Below are positions 49,191-61,200 of a DNA stretch of 64,000 nt, in pieces. Positions within the stretch are counted from its first letter, which is position 1. Each line of letters opens with the position of its first letter. The stretch spans positions 129,292,385 through 129,356,384 of the forward strand of contig NC_079487.1 of NCBI RefSeq assembly GCF_020520425.1, read 5' to 3'. Made by a program: the position numbers and the translations under genes. The notes beneath the pieces are model-generated. The model searched no databases. It was not told the DNA's origin and was given only the letters and a program-made list of their open reading frames with translations. The stretch comes from Spinacia oleracea. Taxonomy: Eukaryota > Streptophyta > Magnoliopsida > Caryophyllales > Amaranthaceae.

Positions 49191-50350
49191 AATTTGATTG
49201 CCAGCGTGGCTCATCCGCACCAAAAGAAAAAAAAGGAAAATAAAGAGAGATCTTGTACAAACAAAACAAGGAATCTACCATTTACTATGTGTAGGAAGAG
49301 ACAGAAAATATCTACGAGTTTTGTTATTACTAAGACATGATGATTGATCATATTATTGTTATCCAAGAAATGGCATGCTGATAATTAATGCATTTACAGA
49401 ATTACAGTGTCCTCTAGTAACCTGTCAATGTCAACTCGTTGTAGCAATAAATGAACATTTTTCAATAATTGCTTCTCCATCTCACAAGGGCCAAAGCTCG
49501 GGCTCTCTTTAACTGAACTAAGATTATGATTCGATGACTAACTCACGGCAGAGGTTATTCTAAAAGACTCTAAATGTAAACAAAGCCGGGGGTAGAACCA
49601 GATTTTACTTGAGAGGGGCTAAAATAATGCTAAGTATATTTTTAAAATTAAACCATTCACGAGAGAGGTTTGGGTTTGGTCACATTCAGGTTTGGATTAT
49701 TTCGGGTCAAGTCACAGGTCAATTTGCGACCTCATTGTAACGGTTTTGTACTTGCCACAACCATCATCCACATTGCCCGTGAGTCCGTGATTGCAACCAT
49801 ACCATAACAAATATTTGATACCAAATTAAGGGAACGCTCCAAAGAACTAAGCGAGGGAGAGGGGAGAGAGAATCTTACAGGATTCCAACAAAGATACTCT
49901 AGGAAGAGCCTTGTGGTATATGCCTGAAGGGACGTTAGACACTACTACCCTAACTCAAACAGGGATTTTACCAGACACTCGGATTCTGGAAGAAGCATTC
50001 ATTTTTCCTCAAACCAAATCCAATTTGAGAAAGTATTCCGGCCTCTAACTAGATTTTACTAGACACTTGATTCTTGAAGAAACATGCATGCAAGGTCGGA
50101 TCTTAATTTCCAACATTAACATTTGTTAATGAAACCTTACAGGACAACACCTTTGGCTAAACAGTGTCACCTAGATGCAAATACAGCATTGATGCACTAC
50201 TTGTGCATTTTGGGAAGATAACTTCTCTACTAGACAGCCAAAAGATGTGGTAACGTTGCAAATCTTATGAACAGAAGTCACAGCACAGGATAAATACATA
50301 CAATTTTTAGGCGACTATAGTTTCCCGGGCCATTGCCTCCTTGATGAAAG
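49191..50350. other. Spacer upstream of P450 gene 7
   Basis: No intact gene. A repeated phrase (ttttactagacac-like) occurs at 49970 and 50060, suggesting a small internal duplication. The right end carries flank sequence shared with the SAM-domain gene region at 55.3 kb. Confidence 0.4.
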
Positions 50351-50392
50351 TCATAGAACTGAGAGAGCCTGTATGATTTTCTTCCTTGGTCC
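50351..50392 (-). pseudogene. Duplicated last exon of the SAM-domain gene
   Basis: After a preserved minus-strand acceptor (GTTAACAG) the 42-bp exon reads GPRKKIIQALSVL and a stop. It matches, residue for residue in pattern, the terminal exon GPRKKILQAVSSI of the SAM gene at 55317-55358. Similarity continues in the flanks. No matching exon 1 was recognised nearby, so this is a stranded copy. Confidence 0.75.
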
Positions 50393-52897
50393 CTGTTAAC
50401 AGAACCGATTCACAGAACATATGAGAACACAACAGTTTTATTCACCACAATCACAAAACCTAATTATTTGAATATCATCAAAGAAGTATTTGCATATCAT
50501 CAGAGTCAGACGCTTCATTTTGGTCTAAATCACGGAAAGTTTTCACAAAATAGCCTAGTCATATACTTGGATACGTAGCCGTCTCCGGTTAGCATAGATG
50601 TAGATTGTACTGTACTGATTAGTTTATAGGGTTGTCTTGTCATGCATACTGAGGCGTAACATCATAACAAACTTGCAAATTAGAGGAAGAAAATTAAAAC
50701 ATAACATGTGGGGGCGTGGGCATTCATTGATGGAAGCAAGACAAAGTATACCTGGTTGGTCTAGGAAGAGGACACCCCAGGAACTTACACGGATTTATCA
50801 CCTAATCTGTTTACTTTAGACTCATAAGGCAATCATCTAAGATAATGGGACGTTCACCTGTGAAAAAGTCCGGGTCTAGTAGGGTCGTACTTCTTACCCA
50901 AAAAAAGACGGAGTTAAATTTAGGACTAGTTCTTTAGGCTTCACAAAGAATATGATAAGAATGTAAATCCCTCAAGCTTAATGCAGTATCATTTGATTTG
51001 GAGAATTTAGGTAAGAAATGTATAGACAACAAATAAAACGAAAGAAGAAAATAGCTTGGCAGAAAACAATTATTAATTGAGGCTGAAAATTATCTGGGGC
51101 CTTCAATTACTGTTTTCAATTGAATAAATATCTAGGAGAATTATTAAGACATGATAACTTGATCATGTGATTCATGTGAGACTTTGGAGGGACTTCATGA
51201 TATTTTCAAAATATTGAAGAGAGGCCTTCTCTTTCCATCCACTCTTCCCGAAGTGAGATAATTGCTTAGACCTATCAATCCAGATGTCTTGTTGGGTAAA
51301 CCTTTTCATGGGTCGGTTCACTCTAATCCACATGTTGTATTACCATCATATTATAACAATACTTTTAACTTATCACGACTTTAAAAATGTTCCCGCAACC
51401 AAAACAAGGTAATTCAGGTCCTTGCTTGATTGTGACACCTATTAGGAATGACTATATCACAGACAGAAAATTTGACTAATAAAGTATTAGTGTGATACCT
51501 ATTAGGAATGACTACATCACAAACAGAAAATTTGACTAATATAGTATTAGTGTAAGTATTAGTGTGATACCTATTAGGTCCATTCAATGCGCACCTTTTA
51601 GCAGTCGATCTTGAACACTTTTCTCCCTCTCTACTGGCTTGAGAAAGAGAGTCTCAAGTGCAACCCTACAAGTCTTCTAACTCTCCTTCATCAACAAATG
51701 AAAATTTGACTAATAAAATATTAGTGTGATACCTATCAGGAATGACTACATCATAAACAGAAAATTTGACTAATAAAGTATTAGCGTGATACGTATTAGG
51801 AATGACTACATCAGAAACAGAAAATTTGACTAATAAGTATTAGCGTGACAGGTACCTTGCTGCTTTCACTTCAAGGCATAACGATCCGATTGTAATCTTG
51901 GCAGAGATTTGATGCCAGGGGCAATGCTCCAAAACTTAAGGGTGGGATTGTGGGAAGGTTGCTAAGAATGCTAGGCAACTTCCAACATCAACATTTGTTA
52001 AACGAATCTAGAACCATCCAAGTGGCTAAACCATGTCAATTAGATGGCGCTGAGTGAGCCCGTAGGACTTTTTTTCTTCTTCTTGGTTCCTGTTGACAGA
52101 ACAGATCAGGTAAAAATAGAAAACCTATTTACCAGAATCAGACAATCTAATTAGATTCACCTATGGTAAGGCATCATCCATAAGCACGCGGTAAAATAAA
52201 AAAATAAAAAACAGAAAACAAATTCAGCTTAACAAGCGCATGCATCTGCATATAATCAGGTCTCAAAATGTCATATGCTGCACAACTAGCTAACTACCAT
52301 TCATACTCCATAACTTAAAGATGGATGATCTCAGGGATCAGATCATACAAGTAGAAAACAACCATTTTAACTACCATGTTGAAAACAACCATTTTCATTA
52401 TAAGTAAAACTACCAGACTTGAATAATAACAGACTTCACAGTATTAGTAGGGAATCGGTTTTCTGGGTCGATCCAGTCACTCTTGTGGAATACATGTTTT
52501 CATAGTTCGGTTCACTCTGAAACACATGGTCGTATTACTAGCTTATCGTAAAGGTATTTGAACTTATCACGACCGCTAAAATGTTTCCGCGGCCAAAACA
52601 GAAATCATAACCATGACAGAGATTTGGTGCCAGGGCAAATGCTTCTTTCCTTCCTCGGTTCCCTGTTGACAGAACAGACCAGGTAAAAAAACAAAAAAAA
52701 AACATATTCACCACAAAATTTACTCTCTCATGTCAGGTTAACTAGTGCATAAACCTTCATATAATCAGGTCTTAAAATGTCATTGAAAAAAGCTCATTAT
52801 CCTTATAAGTGGATATAAATACCAAACTTGAATAATTACAGTATTCATAAGTAATTGAGCAAACAGTTTGGATCACCTAAATAACACTCAGGATAAT
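50393..52897. other. Duplicated flanks between P450 genes 7 and 8
   Basis: Holds two further decayed copies of the SAM last-exon region (about 52060-52100 and 52640-52690, each with ctgttgacagaacaga-type acceptor flank), sequence shared with 55.4-55.5 kb (tcaaaatgtcatatgc), and a 61-bp minisatellite at 51429-51848. No complete gene seen. Confidence 0.6.
51429..51848. repeat. 61-bp minisatellite
   Basis: Copies of a unit containing gatacctattaggaatgac and aaaatttgactaataaag follow one another at 51429, 51490, 51551 (partial) and from about 51700 to 51848. A unique segment of about 110 bp (51590-51698) interrupts the array. Confidence 0.85.
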
Positions 52898-54532
52898 CTA
52901 TCTGCAAGCATAAGGAGTTGCAATGACCAAAAGAGGATCTCGCCTGCGAACTGTGAGACCTGCATTTTCAGTCATGTCTAACTTTTCATGTTCTATTCCA
53001 CCTGGAAATTTCCAGTCAAACTCATACATAAGAGATGCAATCACAAGCTCAGCATTAATCACAGCAAATGATATTGCTGGACAGCCTCTTCTGCCTGCTC
53101 CAAAAGGAATATACTGAAAATCTTGCCCCTTAAAATCAAAAGAACTACTGTTCAGGAATCTCTCAGGGCGAAAGTCCTCTGGGTCTTCCCAATAAATTGG
53201 GTCTCTCTGGATTGCCCATGCATTGATTATTACTTGTGTTCCTGCAGCGATGTTAAAACTATTTATATTGACATCTTTCAAAGACTCTCGAAAGACCAAC
53301 AAAGGAGCTGGAGGGTGCAGCCTAAGTGCTTCCTTAATCACAGCCTTAAGATACGTCAGTTTCTCCAAATCATCCTCACATAACCTACTGCCTTTGCGTT
53401 CCACGATATTTCTAACCTCTTCTTGCAGTTCTTTCATAACTCTCGGATGCCTAATCAGCTCGATAATTGCCCATTCGATGAGTGTGTAAGTTGTGTCAGT
53501 CCCAGCAGCAAACATATCCTGTGCAGTAAAATGACAGATTTGAATTATGTAATTTGGAGAAACCCGAGACTCTGAGAGTTGTACAGAAGTGAACTACAAA
53601 ATCTTTACCAATATAACGGCTTTAATACTGTCCAGTGGAAGAGCTTCTCTGTTCTCGCTCTGAACTTCAAGCAAAATGTCCACAAAATTTTGAACGTTCT
53701 TCACCTTGTCTAATTCATTGTGATGGATCTTAGTGCTTTGACGAATTTGATGTTCTTGTATTACTTTTTCAAGAAATGCATCCAATGGTTTTGCGACTTT
53801 CTCCAATCGACCTTCCAAACCGCTCACTCGATCAATCCAACTAAGCCAAGGTATGAAGTCACCCACGCAAAAATCCCCGAGCAACTCCATGACTTTATCC
53901 AAGAGCTTCTTCAGATTGAAGCCCCCCTCGTGATCATACTTCATCCCGAAGGATGCTCTGCATATCACATCATTTGTGAATGTCATAAGGATCTCCCTCA
54001 AATTCACCACTGAAGAACCACATCTTTCTATGCTTTCAACCATTAAAGCAGCCTCTTCTTCTCTTATTTTCCGGAAAGATTGAACTTTTGTATTACTCAA
54101 GAGCTGTGTAACACAAATACACCTCATCTGCCTCCAATATTCTCCATAAGGAGAAAAGGCCACATCCTTACAACCATAAAAGAGTCTGCTGGCAGCGAGT
54201 GATTTAGGCCTGTTAGAGAAGATCATGTCATGAGTCTTCATGATTTCTTGAGCTGCATCTGCAGAGGATACGACCAGGCTTGGCTTGCTGCCAATGTAGA
54301 TAAACAAAAGCTTGCCATATCGCTGAGACAGCGATTGAAGAGAACGATGAGGCAAAAGGCCTAGCTGGTGAAGGTTCCCTATAATTGGCAGCTTTGGTGG
54401 CGAGGGTGGTAGATTTTTTGCAGTGGCAGGTTTTGCAGAGAGACTCTTGTAGAAATAGATTACAAAGAATATGACAAGGAGAGAGAGAGGATGAAAAAAT
54501 AAATTTAACAACTGCAGAAACAGACTAGACAT
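52898..54532 (-). CDS. Cytochrome P450, CYP71 clan (CYP71A-like), gene 8
   Basis: Encodes a 514-residue microsomal P450. Exon 1 is 54532-53609 and exon 2 is 53518-52898, with a 90-bp phase-0 intron. An in-frame ATG at 54601 exists, but MSSLFLQLLN at 54532 aligns with the starts of genes 6 and 7. Landmarks are the anchor at about 11-27, hinge PPSPPKLP, C-helix WRQMR, I-helix AGTDTT, ExxR at 371-374, PERF, and haem loop FGAGRRGCPA at 447-456 with Cys454. The last position of the FxxGxRxCxG signature, nearly always Gly, is Ala456. Genes 7 and 8 share the short intron and much sequence, pointing to a tandem duplication. The substrate is unknown. The enzyme is probably functional, since Ala at that position is tolerated in some P450s. 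Confidence 0.92.
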
Positions 54533-55316
54533 TGTTCCCAGCTTTTTTTGGTTGAAGTTAGATAGAAGTTTTACTGGAAAAATAAGATAGGTATAAGTCA
54601 AGCAGCATGAAGGGGGTACTCTGGTTACAAGCTGTATTCAGAATGAGGCTGGAAATTTCTATCTATTACGTGCTGTAGTCAGGCCAAGGCTGGAACTTTT
54701 GGGGACCTCTGCAAAAAGATATCTAGGAGAGTTGATATTTAACAGATAGTGTCATTCTTTTTTTGTATACTTGTGTTGTAGTGCCACAGATAGTGAATAA
54801 CTGAATACCACTAGCTAATCCAGATTATCAAAAACGTATCCACAAAAACATCTTATACGGAGTATATTAACTGCCAAAGATATTCTAGGAAGATCAACAC
54901 TCTAACAAACCTTATGGGATGAAGTGATGAACTTGTATCAGACAATCTCACAATAAATTATTGTAAAAGTTTTTTCCAAAAAATTTAATATGAAGTATTT
55001 TCGGAAGGATATTTCTATGTTCAACAAAAATTAGGTATTACAGTCCCATATTCACCTAAGACTTTCTCTACAGGGTCAGAGATGATACTAAATACCTAAT
55101 TTTGAAAGACTGGTTCAATTTACTCCAACCATATCACCCTTCTCAAGAAAGTTTTGTTACTCTTAACTAGAACGAAACATTACTGCATTATATTTACAAG
55201 TTGGAGAGGTAACTTCTGCTACAATGAGCAACATCGCAAAGCTTATGTAAAGTAAGTGCAGAACACAATACATACATACAAATTTAGCAGACTGACGTTG
55301 CCCAGGTAATTGCCTC
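54533..55316. other. Spacer between P450 gene 8 and the SAM gene
   Basis: Promoter region of P450 gene 8 and 3' region of the SAM-domain gene. Nothing else recognised. Confidence 0.4.
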
Positions 55317-56941
55317 CTATATAGAGCTGACAGCCTGAAGGATTTTCTTCCTTGGTCCCTGTTAACAGAACAGGATATGTGAGCGCAAAAAAGTATATCA
55401 ATCACCAGAAGCACAAAAATGTAATACACTCGGCTAAACATGATTGGTATGTGATAATAATTTTTTTCACCTTATTACTTGCATATCATCAGATATCAAA
55501 ATGTCATATGCAGTGTAACTTCCTAACTTTAATACGAAGTATATAACAACAGTTAACCTGAAGTACTTCAAGAGGAAGATAAGATTTGGCTGTCAAATCT
55601 TAAAATTTAAGAAGGCAGAAGGGGAAAGTTTGGAGTTTTGGACATCAGAGGCCGCAAAAGGCCTACCTAGTAAAGAGATTATTAGAATGAGAGATGCACT
55701 TGGACAGCAAGAACCGATGAATGATTGCTAAATTTGAGCATCATGCATTTGTACAATACCATATATATTCCCAGATATTTCAGGTCCTTTTTATCCATCT
55801 GCTTCAATGCTGACATATCCTCATCAGTATGTACATTTATCCACCTGGGTAAAAGGTGGGTTGCATTTAAGTAGAAGGTGGGTTGCATATCCTCATCAGT
55901 ATGTACATTTAAGTTCTGATTGTAGCAGTGCTAACCGAGTCCAAGTAACAATATAAGGTCATTTCTCTTGAGTGATTACTCTAAAGTAAAAGGGAATAAA
56001 TTTGCAGTGGTTATTCAGTGAGGACTTCCTCTAAAGTAGTTTTTTTTTACTCGCATATTTTTCTGACAACTCGGAATGATCCGTCACTCTGGTAAATTAG
56101 TTTATTCCTGATAGCCCTACCATCTTGAGCTCATACAATTTGCATATTTGACAGCCTAAAAGCAGTCATTTCAAGTTAAGCTTTGCTAGCAGGAAAAGTA
56201 GAAGTCCTAAATCGAGCCACAAAGGCATTACTGATGGGGGAGGCTTTGAACTTATGACCTATCTGTCATACACGGGCCATCGGTCATTACCACTAGGCCA
56301 TCATATCATTGGTAGGAACTAGGAAGTTTCATTCCAAGCTTAGACATATTTTTCAAATGAAAATGGAACATTCCATAGCAAAATTACACATAAATACATA
56401 ATCAATCCGATTCCATGAATTCATGATACCTAAAGAAGACAAATTTCTATTTTGAAATATCCCAAAATAATATTCCACATCACTCTTAATTTACTCCTAA
56501 ACGTATTTAGGAAATGTAATACTCCGTAATCCGTATCATTATAATATGCTTGTTTTCGACAATCGTATCACTTATCAAGGATAATAACAGTATTTCGAGC
56601 AAATTCCTTTAAAATAACATCTAACCAAATGTAAATAAAGTGAGACAGAATTTAAGTAAAAGAAGAAACCTCTTCGGTGATAAGAAAGAGATTGAGTTAA
56701 ATTCTCCCTTTTCCTCTTTGACAATCTAACCTAATCACAATCAAAAGATGCAAAATTAGAGATACTTGAAGAAAACGATCATAGTTATGACGAATTAAAG
56801 AGCACTGAATCAGTAAAAGGAATGCAATTAGGGAAAAGGGCAACAGTGGAGATAAAGAAGAAGAAATGAGAGAGAGGTGTACTGTGTACCTCACTACCTG
56901 AGCACAGCGGCCGGGGTGATGGTAACTTCCGACGAGGACAT
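55317..56941 (-). CDS. Small SAM-domain protein (possibly partial)
   Basis: Three exons join in frame: 56941-56898 (MSSSEVTITPAAVL), 55844-55760 (WINVHTDEDMSALKQMDKKD, then LKYLGIYM) and 55358-55317 (GPRKKILQAVSSI, stop). The result is 56 residues. Splice sites are GT-AG and phases agree (2, then 0). The segment DMSALKQMDKKDLKYLGI followed by MGPRKKIL is the C-terminal half of a sterile alpha motif, a small helical protein-interaction domain. The N-terminal helices of the domain are missing, and exon 2 is preceded by a local duplication of ~68 bp (cctcatcagtatgtacattta at 55825 and 55893). Either another exon was missed or the copy is truncated. Its last exon recurs at 50.4, 52.1 and 52.7 kb. 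The cellular role is unknown. Confidence 0.6.
56200..56315 (-). mobile_element. tRNA-derived SINE in an intron of the SAM gene
   Basis: Minus-strand A-box-like TGGCCTAGTGGTAATGA (about 56307-56291) and B-box-like AGTTCAAAGCCTCC (about 56254-56241) are spaced as in tRNAs. It lies within the first intron of the SAM-domain gene. Confidence 0.6.
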
Positions 56942-58212
56942 AGTTTGGAATTATAGATTTTGAATTTTGACTGACTAAAATTTCTCAATGGGACTACTCC
57001 GTTTGAAGGAAGAAGGAACACTTGAGTTTTTCACATGTTAGCGGACGAGGACCATCTCAGCCTCAAGTGGCTTGTGTGGCTCAGGTTCATATGGACATAA
57101 GTGATTACTAATACAGGAAATTTAGTATCAATATCTAATATTTTAGTATCCGTGATACAAAATGTTAGGTGGGTGATGGACTAGAGATGGATGAAGATTA
57201 GTATTCATCATGAGTGATGGCACGGTAATCGGGTATGAATTTTAAAGTGTTCTCGTCCTATCCTTGTTGGAAGTCTTTCTTTTGGTAATATATTATGTTT
57301 TGGTAATATATTATGTATATACTTCATATAATTTATTTCATTCTCTTAAACTCGGTAAATAACCAAAAAATAAATTGTGATTATTTTAACACTTTGTAAT
57401 TATTTTTGTAGCGTTAAAAGTAAAAATTTGTCAAATACAATCCAAAATAATTGTATTAATGACATCATATTTTTGGATTATTATATTAATGACATCATAT
57501 TTTTCAATGATTTTTACAGGAAAATAACCCGGGGTTGTAATTTAAAGTGAAGAATATAGTTTAAGATTGTAATTTACAAATCTGAAAGTTTGAAATTGTA
57601 TTTGACAAATTTTCAAAAATTAAATTTGATAATTGTGAAGTGGATCTTGTTGGGTAAAATGGTTATTACGTGGGTATGAATATCCAAGTGGGTGGCCAGT
57701 GGATTTAGTTTTGCACCCGTTGGATTTAGCCACAAGCACACTAGTACGCTTATATAGGCTTAGGCTATACTCCAGTAGGAAGTAGTTCAGCTCATGAAGT
57801 CCTGCTTTGTACGGATCATTTCACTGAAGATGGTCAGAATCCGGACTAACTTCTTGTTTACATCTATCATTTAGTAGGTGTTTCTGCATCAGTACACATT
57901 ATTAAGGTAAAAAGAAAGCCAATAATAATAAACTCAATCATCAAATTCTCAGTCTTTGTAGTACTTGATTCTTGACCTTTTCTTTCTTTAACACTCAGTA
58001 TTATATGATACGGAGTATCATAAAACCAAATACACCACTCAGATACGAGTATGGCTATATACCTTGATAAAGCTCGGAGTTAGAGATGACAAAGCTCTCC
58101 AGAATAAGAGTATATACAACATATAACAGTACAACAGTTATTGGCATCCTCGTGATAGTACGTAATGTACAGGCCTACTGTTACTACGCATAAGAGGCTT
58201 CAGATCACAATT
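56942..58212. other. Spacer between SAM gene and FTR gene
   Basis: No gene seen. A short direct repeat (aattgtattaatgacatcatattttt-type, about 57450 and 57485) is the only structure noted. Confidence 0.4.
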
Positions 58213-61200
58213 TTACATATTTGATGTAACTTCTCGAATTTCATCCAATGTGATAGTCTGCGAATGATATATATGGCAGAATTATCAGATATCTTTATCT
58301 GACAAGCATATTCAGAAAATTAAAGCTTTCTTGGAAGAATGGCATTTAGGCTAACCTGCTCCTTGCCAGCAAAATCATTGTCAGGGGTCAGAAACAGCAT
58401 ACAGTGGCACTCCTTCCTGTTAAGTTATTAACTCTTTTGTTACATATGTGAGGGTTGATTGATGCATATGAACGAAAAAGAGAGAAACCGAGGAATGGAG
58501 ATGATTAAACACATAACTAGGAGCATGAACATGGTCGAGTGACAAAGCTAATCCACAGAAAGTTACTTAATACCTCACCTGAATCCTGATTGTATTTTAT
58601 GTTTAGGACTTAAAACTTAAAAGCATGAACATGAGACCTTAAACTGTCACACCCCAAAAAAAGAAGAACCTTTATCAAACATTTCTTAAGAAGCAATAAT
58701 TCTTCAAGCCACCGCAAGTTTAGGAGCTAATTCTTAAATTTGTACCACTGGGATTATCTTTCTCAGCACAGCCTTTCCACACTTTTAAGGATTCAATGCA
58801 TCAGCATAGCATTAACCTTATTCACTATCTCAACCAAATTTGCTATCAGTGTAGCAGTCAATAATAGCTCACTTTGGGATGCAATTGATTTGAGACAATA
58901 AGATATCCTCTCAAACAAAGCAGCACCATATCAGAAAAAGTCATGGATAGTGCTCAACAGGCATATATTAGCCAGTGCACGATATAGAAGGTCTTCCTTG
59001 ACTTTTAGCCTTTTTAACTAAGTAAACTACTAGGAATGGTGATGTTGATCATATTTTTTTCAAAGGAATGAGATCAATAAAGCAATAGGAAAAGGGTTGC
59101 AGAAGAAGATCTCTCGACTTAAATAGGAATTATCAAGGTCGGGGTTTTGTCTGCTGCCAAGCTGCCGTTATCATGTTAGTTCTTGACTTCCTGTAGCCAT
59201 GTAGGCATCTTACAGCATTCTATTTCTATCACAAAAAGGTATGCTGCAAAATTCATTTAAACGTTTTTGGTTGAATTCATTACTCACCTCCAGTCCAAAT
59301 AACCTCGTTTGAGAAGTAGAGATAGACCGATAAATAACCAGAAATTAAGAATCATAATCATGGTGCATAAAGATTGCCTAGTCATAATAACATTTCTTTC
59401 AGTAAAATTCCTTTGAGTCTCTTCACTTCGCGTTTCACAAATGTAGAATAGTATTTAGCTACTATGAGGAGTCTAGACATATAAGATGAAGATCATAAAA
59501 TATTCTACCCCTTAAGAAAGGCCCAGATACTAATAAGATACAACCTTCCTCCACACTACCAAGCTCAGCATTTCGATAACAAGAATTCGAATTTCTTGAG
59601 TTACTAAATTTTAACTATGGCGAACCATATGCATGTTTCACAAGTCAAACAAGCTTCACTATGAGCTAAATCCACAGTAGGACATATAGATTTAGGATGA
59701 GAATCATACCTCTCCCTCATTGGCACACATGGGCAATTCCAAAAACCCTGTTTTGCTTCAGCTTCTTTGTCATCATAATGCCTGAGCCACATTAGAATTA
59801 CTTGTAACATAAAAGAATGTAAACAATATTACGAGAAGAAGGAAAGCTACGTGAAAAGAAACAGTGCTCACCGACATGGGCAAAGGGGTGCACCTAATGT
59901 GTCCCTGTGATCTGCTAATCCCTGTAAAATCCCAACGGGAAAGATACATTAAGATTTTGAACTCCATGAAAAGCAGCAGCGCGTAGAGTAGAATACCACA
60001 CATCTGAACAGGAACTTTCCTCCAAAAAATATCTAACCAAATAGAGGAAACAACTTTTTTGATATATACTTCCTCCAATCTGTATGAATAACTTCTAACA
60101 ATATTCACTCATTCTCTATTTTTACAATGATCTTTTAGGTAGTGCATCTAAAGTACAACTAACAAGCAGCATTAAATTTTGTGATATCTTTACTGAGATA
60201 CCAGATATAGTTCAAAATCCTTCTATATGTTTCTTGACAAAAATACAATTACATTAGGTTGCTAATGGTTTCCTAGGATGTATATTCCGCTCACTACATT
60301 TACTCTATTGGTAGTGGTTTGTAATCCACATGAGTAGATGACATCTTATAGTGACAAGTCATTCATATTAGAAAAAAACAGATGAAATAAGCCAGGCAGA
60401 ACTGCACCTGATTTCCAAACGGTATAACAATTTTCCTTAAAAACAGATCAACATACACGAACATACTGATAAAAGAAGTATCAAACAAACAAGGTAAGAG
60501 AAAGTAAGTGTGTAATCTAAGAGACAAATATTACCTTGATAACAACGGCAGTGACACTTTTATCAACACAAAAGTATGTATCTGACTTACGACAGAACTG
60601 CTCAGAAAATTTCCTCATTACTTCCATAGATTTGTCAGAAGGATCCGCTGAAAAACAAGTTGAGATACCAAAAAGTAAGTCTACAAGATATATGTGTGTT
60701 AAGAGCCCAAATGAACTAAAACCAGAAAAATAGATCTTTGATAATAGATAATGTTCATAAATTTCCAACAAGGTAATGACAGCATCTCAAGTTGCATAAT
60801 CATTTTTGATATCTTTGTGCAACATTTGGAGCTCATGAACTGAACTCTGGCAGTTAGTTCCACAAACAGAGTTCCTATGCACCCTTGAGTGTGATACTCC
60901 ATGAATTCCATGAAAGAAGAATTATAATTTCAACATTTTGACATAATACATGATAGTTAATCCAAGCCTACATGAAAATGCCTTCCACAATGATCTTTTA
61001 CAAAAGAACCCCTCCGGTTCTTAAAGTAAGCCAGATTATGTAAAATACTCTTCCAAAACTCATCCCAAGCAGTAACTATAACTACTGTCATCAATGTACA
61101 ATGTACAATGTACAAACTCCAAACTTCAACTCAAATCTCATCAAAGACTAGCTCAGATATATCAGACATATGACTTCTGCCACTTTTGGATACTACTACC

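Noticed and set aside
51429-51848. CRISPR-like array
   Set aside because: Units are directly adjacent without unique spacers, in a plant nuclear setting. It is a minisatellite.
59604-60108. Separate open frames around FTR exons 3 and 4
   Set aside because: They are intron read-through of FTR exons. The spliced six-exon model accounts for all conserved residues.
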